Shown one piece after another: positions 1-4,752 of a stretch of DNA of 6,335 nucleotides. The translations under genes were made by a program, and so were the position numbers. Position 1 is the first letter of the stretch. Each line of letters opens with the position of its first letter. The notes under the pieces were generated by a model, which did no database searches, was not told the DNA's origin, and saw only the letters and a list, made by a program, of their open reading frames with translations. This DNA comes from an uncultured Pseudobdellovibrionaceae bacterium (GTDB lineage: Bacteria; Bdellovibrionota; Bdellovibrionia; Bdellovibrionales; Bdellovibrionaceae): contig CALCCV010000181.1 in the NCBI GenBank assembly GCA_937900305.1, positions 1 to 6,335 on the forward strand, in the 5' to 3' direction.

Positions 1-30
1 CTGGAGTTCAGACGTGTGCTCTTCCGATCT
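1..30. other. Illumina TruSeq adapter remnant (sequencing artefact)
   Basis: These 30 bases match the 3' end of the standard TruSeq index/read-2 adapter, ending in the familiar GCTCTTCCGATCT. The reverse complement begins AGATCGGAAGAGC, the usual adapter read-through signature. The match runs exactly to base 30, and recognisable hemN coding sequence begins at base 31. The adapter adds about seven spurious residues and a false stop (TGA, 8-10) to the hemN reading frame. This is untrimmed library sequence at a contig end, not biology. Confidence 0.97.
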
Positions 31-769
31 GTTTGATCCAGGGAACTTTCGCGAAACTGTAGAGGGCGATTCGATCTGGGCTGAGCTGAACGGTTTTTTC
101 GATCGTGTGCTGAATCGATTCGGGGCTTTGGGCAGGCAAACCATAGATTAAATCAAAGTTGATTGAGCTGTAACCCAGGTCTCGCGCCCAATTCACACTG
201 GCTTCCGTTTGCTCAAAGGTTTGGTTGCGATTGACCAGTCGTTGAACGTTGCGATCAAAATCTTGAACTCCAAGGCTGACTCGCGAGAAACGGAGATCTT
301 TGAGGACTTTGAGATGCTCTTTTAATGTCCGACGTGGATCAATTTCAATGGAGCCATCGAAGTGGGGATCTAGTTGAATATTGGTATAGAGCCGTTCGAC
401 CAAACTCCGCAAAACATCGGGTGCTAAAAAGGTGGGGGTGCCTCCGCCAAAATGAATTTGGCGGACATTTTTGTGGCTTAGGGCGGGCAAATTTTTGAGA
501 TAAATTTCCCACTCTTTGACGATCAGCTCAGCATAAGGTGATTCACGCTTATGATCTTTGGTGATGATGGTGTTGCAGCCACAAAAAGTACAAAGTGTTT
601 CGCAAAACGGGATGTGAAGGTACAGGGACCATGAGGAGTTTTCTCTGTGGAGAGTTTTTTCCCAATGGCCCAGCCACTCTTCGGTCGTGGGGGTGCGTTC
701 CCAGTAGGGGACGGTTGGATAGCTCGTGTAACGTGGGGCAGGGACATCATATTTGGCGACTAAACTCAT
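8..769 (-). CDS. hemN: Oxygen-independent coproporphyrinogen III dehydrogenase, HemN, partial (3' end missing)
   Basis: HemN is a cytoplasmic radical-SAM enzyme that oxidatively decarboxylates two propionates of coproporphyrinogen III to give protoporphyrinogen IX without oxygen. The 4Fe-4S/SAM motif is visible in FCETLCTFCGCN, with Cys56, Cys60 and Cys63, plus Cys65, the extra C-x-C cysteine typical of true HemN rather than HemW. Other family landmarks are RYTSYPT (13-19), FGGGTPTFL (107-115), EIDPR (142-146), RVSLGVQDFD (163-172) and NFDLIYGLP (204-212). The start ATG overlaps the hemE stop as ATGA, with a GAGGTG ribosome site at 775-780. Only about 245 of an expected ~450 residues are present. 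Genuine sequence ends at base 31, in codon 247; the last residues (roughly QIGRAHV) and the stop come from the adapter. The C-terminal HemN domain is therefore lost to the assembly end, not to mutation. Having only the anaerobic-type enzyme here fits low-oxygen capability but does not exclude a separate HemF. Confidence 0.95.
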   Translation of the reverse strand: MSLVAKYDVPAPRYTSYPTVPYWERTPTTEEWLGHWEKTLHRENSSWSLYLHIPFCETLCTFCGCNTIITKDHKRESPYAELIVKEWEIYLKNLPALSHKNVRQIHFGGGTPTFLAPDVLRSLVERLYTNIQLDPHFDGSIEIDPRRTLKEHLKVLKDLRFSRVSLGVQDFDRNVQRLVNRNQTFEQTEASVNWARDLGYSSINFDLIYGLPAQSPESIQHTIEKTVQLSPDRIALYSFAKVPWIKQIGRAHV

Positions 770-1788
770 TTGAACACCTCGCGAACTCGTTTAACGAAGT
801 GACGAACATTTTCTTCTCGAGACGACGGCAAGCAACCATGGCCAAGTGCGCACACCCACCCTTTTCGCTCGGCCGGTGAGAGCTTTAAAAAAAAGCTGAG
901 ATACTTTTCTAAATCCTCGGCAAAAAGCTCAGGGGGAGCGCTGAGGAGTGCCTGATCAAAATTGCCTTGAATAAATCCGGGATAGTCTTCTCTAAAAACA
1001 GCCGGCAAATTCCAGCGGTGATCAAACCCCATTCCCGCCCATGGGGCCTTTTTCATTTTATCTGAGAAAAATGATCCTTGTGTGCCCTTGGAATAGTAAC
1101 CCAACTTGCCCGCGAAGTTGCGATTGAGTTCAAGCAGGTGAGGTTCGACGTAGGTTTGATAATGAACGGGACTCAACTCTCCGGCCGCAGTATCAAAGAT
1201 CATCACGACTTCGGCGCCCCCTTTGAGTTGCAAATCAATGTTGAGTTTTAAGAGTGGCACCATGGTCTCTGCAAACTTGCGGTACATGTCGAAAGAGGAT
1301 TTGCACTCCACCAGATTTCCAGAATGTCCATTTTCGACACCATAGACGAAGAGAGTCCATGGTCCTCCGACAAAACCAATCAGCGACTTTTCAGCGGGCA
1401 AAGTTTTACGAATGAGTTGCATAGCTTCTTTTTGAAACAGAAGCTCTTGAACAGCGATCTCTGGTTTGGGTAGCGTTTTAACGAAGTCTGTCGTCAGACG
1501 CTTGGCCAACTGAGGACCTTTGTCGCCATAGCTGAGTTCGAGGCCAATCGCATCGAGTGGATAGAGCAAGTCACTGAAAAGAATGGCCACATCGAAGTCA
1601 AAATCTTCAATGGGCCCCATGGTGACGTCACAGGCCAGCTGGGGTTGCCGGCAGAGTTGGTCGAAGTCATGCCTGGCGCGAATCGCTTGATAGTGTTTGT
1701 GATAGCGCCCCGCTTGGCGCATGAACCAAATTGGTGGCACATTTTGCGGAACCTTTTGCAGTGAATTTTGAAATCGTTGGTTCGCCAT
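766..1788 (-). CDS. hemE: Uroporphyrinogen III decarboxylase, HemE
   Basis: HemE is a cofactor-free cytoplasmic enzyme that decarboxylates the four acetate side chains of uroporphyrinogen III to give coproporphyrinogen III, the substrate of the next gene, hemN. With the start chosen here it has 340 residues, close to the family norm. The N-terminal signature PPIWFMRQAGRY (18-29) contains Arg24 and Arg28. ILFSDLLYPLDAIG (69-82) contains Asp73, the catalytic aspartate position. GFVGGPWTL (138-146), FDTAAGELSP (198-207), FIQGNFD (272-278) and the C-terminal ALGHGCLPSSREENV (314-328, with the conserved His317) complete the pattern. An in-frame ATG at 1845 would add 19 residues, but it overlaps the response regulator by 58 nt and yields a non-conserved Asp/Gly-rich leader. 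The ATG at 1788 has a strong GGGAGGA site and shares one base with the regulator stop (TGATG), so it is preferred. The final codons overlap hemN by ATGA. Confidence 0.96.
   Translation of the reverse strand: MANQRFQNSLQKVPQNVPPIWFMRQAGRYHKHYQAIRARHDFDQLCRQPQLACDVTMGPIEDFDFDVAILFSDLLYPLDAIGLELSYGDKGPQLAKRLTTDFVKTLPKPEIAVQELLFQKEAMQLIRKTLPAEKSLIGFVGGPWTLFVYGVENGHSGNLVECKSSFDMYRKFAETMVPLLKLNIDLQLKGGAEVVMIFDTAAGELSPVHYQTYVEPHLLELNRNFAGKLGYYSKGTQGSFFSDKMKKAPWAGMGFDHRWNLPAVFREDYPGFIQGNFDQALLSAPPELFAEDLEKYLSFFLKLSPAERKGWVCALGHGCLPSSREENVRHFVKRVREVFK
775..780 (-). promoter_or_regulatory. Ribosome binding site of hemN
   Basis: The minus strand reads GAGGTG, 5 nt before the hemN ATG at 769-767. It lies inside the 3' end of hemE, so hemN can be initiated independently as well as by re-initiation at the ATGA overlap. 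It supports the chosen hemN start. Confidence 0.6.
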
Positions 1789-2498
1789 CAGTCCTCCCGT
1801 TTTCCGGTTCCCGCCGCCGGTGTTGTCGTCGCGGTGGTCATCCATTGATAACCCACACCCCGCACAGAGCGAATCAGGTGGTCGCCCTCAGTTCCCAAAA
1901 GTTGCCGAAGTTTTAAAATAATATTATCTATCGTTCGAGTATTGCCATCTTTGTGTTCGCCCCACAGCTCATCCATAATTTCGTCCCGACTGACGGCCTG
2001 GGGACTTCGATCAATCAATAGTTTCAAAGTTTTTATTTCGTTGGCAGAAGGGTACACCATGCCCGTGGCGCTATCGATGAACCCCTCGGACAGATGAATT
2101 TTCACGGACGGCAGTTCAATCACGTTCGCGACTTTGTGTTCTTTGAAGATGTGATTGATTCGAATTAACAATTCCCGCAGGTGAAAAGGTTTTGGAATGA
2201 ACTCCTGCGCCCCGAGTTCATAAGTCAGCAGGCGAGTCTCGGCATCGCTCTGTGCAGTCAAGAATATCACCGGCACTTCATGAATTTTGGACCCCATGCT
2301 TTTGGCGACTTCGACGCCGGTGCCGTCGGGAAGACCGATATCGAGGATCACGAGATCAAAATGAGTTGTTGTCAGCTTTTCTTTGGCTGCGGCCGTCGTT
2401 TTGACCCACACGATTTCGTGCCCTTCTTCTTGCAAACGATCGGACAGTGAGCGACCGAGAGATAAATCATCTTCCAGCAAAAGAATTTGGGGTTTCAC
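1788..2498 (-). CDS. OmpR/PhoB-family DNA-binding response regulator
   Basis: This is a 236-residue two-domain response regulator, presumably phosphorylated by the adjacent kinase and acting as a transcription factor. The receiver domain (about 1-120) has the acidic pair Asp10-Asp11, the phospho-acceptor Asp53 in VILDIGLPDGTG, Thr81 in FLTAQSD and Lys103 in IPKPF. The winged-helix effector domain (about 125-220) ends with the characteristic TIDNIILKLRQLLG and IRSVRGVGYQW. A Thr/Ala/Gly-rich tail of about 16 residues follows. The start is GTG, overlapping the kinase stop as GTGA. No strong ribosome site precedes it, so translation probably depends on coupling to the kinase. The stop overlaps the hemE start by one base. 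Target genes cannot be read from the window because it contains no intergenic operator; autoregulation of this heme operon is an inference from position. The family assignment is firm, the signal is unknown. Confidence 0.95.
   Translation of the reverse strand: MKPQILLLEDDLSLGRSLSDRLQEEGHEIVWVKTTAAAKEKLTTTHFDLVILDIGLPDGTGVEVAKSMGSKIHEVPVIFLTAQSDAETRLLTYELGAQEFIPKPFHLRELLIRINHIFKEHKVANVIELPSVKIHLSEGFIDSATGMVYPSANEIKTLKLLIDRSPQAVSRDEIMDELWGEHKDGNTRTIDNIILKLRQLLGTEGDHLIRSVRGVGYQWMTTATTTPAAGTGKRED
1792..1798 (-). promoter_or_regulatory. Strong ribosome binding site deciding the hemE start
   Basis: The minus strand reads GGGAGGA, 3 nt before the ATG at 1788-1786 (5 nt from the GGAG core). It is the best Shine-Dalgarno match in the window and lies within the last codons of the response regulator gene. 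It argues for the 1788 start of hemE over the upstream in-frame ATG at 1845, and suggests hemE is translated at a higher rate than the signalling genes before it. Confidence 0.8.
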
Positions 2499-3466
2499 GC
2501 GGGCCGTCCATTGGCGCGTGGGGTGAGTTGCCCAACCAAATGAATTTCAACCATGAACCCAGTCAAGTCGCTAGTGTCGGCTTTATTGCCGCGAAAAAAA
2601 ATCTGGCCACCCATCGACTCAATGAGCTGTTTTGTGATGAAAAGTCCAATGCCATTGGATTGGGGACTGGCTGATAGAACAAATCCCCGGCCCAGCTCGG
2701 AAGCGTGGAGTTTTGAACCAGCTCCATCATCACTGCACAACAGCGCGAGTTCTTTTTCGTTAAGGACGGTGGGTTCAATATAAAAACTTTGGGCGTGTCC
2801 ATGCAGCAGTGAATTTTGCATTAAGTTGCGAAATATACTTAAGAGGGCACGGCGATCGGCAAAGACTTCGGCATCTTGTTTTAGCGAGAAACTGAGCTGA
2901 TCGAAATCATGGCGCAGACTCTGAAGAATTTCTGACAGTCGAACTTTTTCCATGACAAACTGAAAGTGCTCGTAGTTCGCGACGTAAAGTGAATTTTCCA
3001 GCTGAGTTTCAAGTCTTGCATGATCTTGTTTGAAACGATCCAGGTGTTCGGTCGGAATCTTCACTTTTTCAGCCAACAGTTCGGTGTCAAGGCGAAGGCG
3101 TGCAATGGAGGTCTTCAAGTCGTGTGAGAAGTTGGCAAAAAAAGTTTTGAGTTGTTGATTCTTTTTTCGATCGCGGTGCAGGAATAACAATAGAGATCCC
3201 CCACCACCAGCGATGAGTCCAACTAAAATCGCCCCCTCCCAGAAGAGCATATTGTGACGGCGTTGAAACTCTTCTTTGATGATGAGTTGCTGGTGGGCAA
3301 AGAGTTCTGGATCTTCAGCGTAACCACGCACATCATCCAAACTCTGCAGGCTGAAAATCCACCACCAGATGACCAGCGACGTCGTAAAAAACAACCAAAA
3401 CCAGATCAAAAAATCTGGCACTTTGCTCAACCAAGCTGAAAATGTTTTCAGGCGAGTATTGGTCAT
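2495..3466 (-). CDS. Membrane-bound sensor histidine kinase
   Basis: This is a 323-residue inner-membrane histidine kinase, the presumed partner of the response regulator that follows with a GTGA overlap. Two hydrophobic segments (about 18-40, rich in Trp and Phe, and about 76-97) flank a short extracytoplasmic stretch of only ~35 residues. No HAMP or PAS domain is evident between the second segment and the kinase core. The dimerisation/phosphoacceptor helix carries FSHDLKTSIARL with His115. The ATPase domain shows the N-box NLMQNSLLHG (Asn218), the G1 box DDGAG (246-250) and the G2 box NGIGLFITKQLIESMGG (271-287). The H-box has Lys-Thr-Ser where Arg-Thr-Pro is usual, but all key catalytic positions are kept, so it should be active. 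The start overlaps the hemL stop as ATGA, with a GGGGA ribosome site 7 nt upstream. The small external loop suggests sensing within or near the membrane, or through a partner. The stimulus is not determinable from sequence. Confidence 0.93.
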   Translation of the reverse strand: MTNTRLKTFSAWLSKVPDFLIWFWLFFTTSLVIWWWIFSLQSLDDVRGYAEDPELFAHQQLIIKEEFQRRHNMLFWEGAILVGLIAGGGGSLLLFLHRDRKKNQQLKTFFANFSHDLKTSIARLRLDTELLAEKVKIPTEHLDRFKQDHARLETQLENSLYVANYEHFQFVMEKVRLSEILQSLRHDFDQLSFSLKQDAEVFADRRALLSIFRNLMQNSLLHGHAQSFYIEPTVLNEKELALLCSDDGAGSKLHASELGRGFVLSASPQSNGIGLFITKQLIESMGGQIFFRGNKADTSDLTGFMVEIHLVGQLTPRANGRPA

Positions 3467-4752
3467 TCCATTTTCCCCAACGCTCCCTTCATGATTTGAA
3501 GAGTCTGTTCGATCACCTCGGGAGTGTGAGCCAAACTGGTGAACCCCACTTCATAGGCATGCGGAGATAAATAAAGGCCTTGATCCAGACAGGCGAGGTA
3601 AAACCCGCGGAACTCTGGTCCCTGACTCGTGGGAATGTCTTGAATGCGCCGAATGGCCGAAGGAGTTGGCAAGTGAATCCAAAATAGGCTGGCAAAACTT
3701 GTGACCGTGTAAGGAGTCTTTGAAGTTTTAAAAAGCTCTAACATTCCTTGAGTTAGCAATTGAGTTCGCTCTTGCAAAGTTTTCCAGCCATTCAGTCGTT
3801 CCATCTTTTGGAGTGTGGTGAGTCCCGCCACCATGCCAACCGGATTTGCACTGAGGGTGCCAGCTTGGTAAACCGGCCCCAATGGGGCCACCATATTCAT
3901 TGCGTCTTGGCGTCCACCGTAGCATCCCACTGGAAAACCGCCGCCGAGAATTTTTCCGTAGCAGACAAGATCGGGTCTAATTCCTAAAACTTCGGCCATC
4001 CCACCAAGTGCAACGCGAAAACCAGAAATAACTTCATCGAATAAAAGTAAGACGTCGTACTGTTTGCAAATTGCAGCGATCTCTTGCAAAAATTCTTTTC
4101 GTTGAATGAGCAATCCAAAATTTGCGGGCAGCGGTTCAATGACCACGACCGCAATGTTTTTTGCCTCGCGCTCCATAATTGTTTTAAAAGCGACGATGTC
4201 GTCGAGCGGGCAGACGAGAGTGTCGGCTGCGACAGCCGCAGAAATGCCAGCGCTGTCAGAAGCGCTCTCTCCGGCAAGGCCGCTGCCGGCTTTGACCAAG
4301 AGAGAATCTACGTGGCCGTGATAACAGCCCTCAAATTTCAAAACCTTTTGGCGCTTGGTAAATGCACGGGCGACGCGAAGTGCACTCATGGTGGCTTCGG
4401 TGCCAGAAGAGACAAATCTCAGCTTTTCGGCCCAGGGAATTCGCGATTGAATCCATTCTCCTAACGCCAGCGAATATTTTTCGCAGGCGCCGAATGACCA
4501 AGCGGTATCGATCATTTTATGAACTTCGGTTTTCACATCGGGGTCGAGGTGTCCCAAAATGAGTGGACCAAAACTTTGGCAATAGTCGATGTACCGATTG
4601 CCATCTACGGAATAAAGATAAGGACCTTCGGCCTTAGAAAAAAAAATGGGATGATGATCCAAGGATTTGAAAGATCTGACGGGTGAGTGCACGCCACCGG
4701 GCGCGACCTTAAGGGCTCGTTCAAACATATTTTTGGATTCTAAAGTTTGCAT
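3463..4752 (-). CDS. hemL: Glutamate-1-semialdehyde 2,1-aminomutase, HemL
   Basis: HemL is a PLP-dependent cytoplasmic enzyme that converts glutamate-1-semialdehyde to 5-aminolevulinate, the second step of the C5 tetrapyrrole route. At 429 residues it has the family's usual length. PGGVHSPVRSF (18-28) is the typical N-terminal signature. SSGTEATMSALRVARA (115-130) is the PLP phosphate-binding region. CYHGHVDSLL (143-152) and the active-site lid following AGSGLAG are present. FDEVISGFRVALGG (238-251) holds the PLP-pyridine Asp239, and YGKILGGGFPVGCYGG (265-280) carries the Schiff-base Lys267. AGTLSANPVGMVAG (297-310) completes the fold signature, which separates it from ordinary class-III aminotransferases. 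The EPLPANFG segment (206-213) departs from the commoner EPVAGNMG. The start lies 13 nt inside the hemCD gene, preceded by GGAG with a 6-nt gap. It implies a glutamyl-tRNA reductase (hemA) elsewhere and argues against the glycine/succinyl-CoA (ALAS) route. Confidence 0.97.
   Translation of the reverse strand: MQTLESKNMFERALKVAPGGVHSPVRSFKSLDHHPIFFSKAEGPYLYSVDGNRYIDYCQSFGPLILGHLDPDVKTEVHKMIDTAWSFGACEKYSLALGEWIQSRIPWAEKLRFVSSGTEATMSALRVARAFTKRQKVLKFEGCYHGHVDSLLVKAGSGLAGESASDSAGISAAVAADTLVCPLDDIVAFKTIMEREAKNIAVVVIEPLPANFGLLIQRKEFLQEIAAICKQYDVLLLFDEVISGFRVALGGMAEVLGIRPDLVCYGKILGGGFPVGCYGGRQDAMNMVAPLGPVYQAGTLSANPVGMVAGLTTLQKMERLNGWKTLQERTQLLTQGMLELFKTSKTPYTVTSFASLFWIHLPTPSAIRRIQDIPTSQGPEFRGFYLACLDQGLYLSPHAYEVGFTSLAHTPEVIEQTLQIMKGALGKME
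3474..3478 (-). promoter_or_regulatory. Ribosome binding site of the sensor kinase
   Basis: The minus strand reads GGGGA, 7 nt before the kinase ATG (3466-3464), inside the last codons of hemL. It supports the ATGA-overlap start of the kinase. Confidence 0.55.

Noticed and set aside
8..769. HemW (heme chaperone-like radical SAM protein) as an alternative to HemN
   Set aside because: The C-x-x-x-C-x-x-C is followed by a further C-x-C cysteine with CGCN, and YPT and EIDPR motifs are present. These are marks of HemN rather than HemW.
881..897. AGCTTT...AAAGCT inverted repeat around an A-run, considered as a terminator or slippage site
   Set aside because: It encodes the conserved-frame Phe-Phe-Leu-Lys stretch of hemE, the stem is weak and AT-rich, and there is no frame disruption.
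1789..1845. Longer hemE with a start at 1845, adding 19 N-terminal residues
   Set aside because: The extension overlaps the regulator gene by 58 nt, has a non-conserved Asp/Gly/Asn-rich composition, and the ATG at 1788 has a strong ribosome site and a family-typical N-terminus.
4084..4464. Plus-strand open frame of 126 codons opposite hemL
   Set aside because: It lies wholly antisense to a well-supported enzyme gene, shows no recognisable motif, and fits the pattern of a codon-bias shadow.
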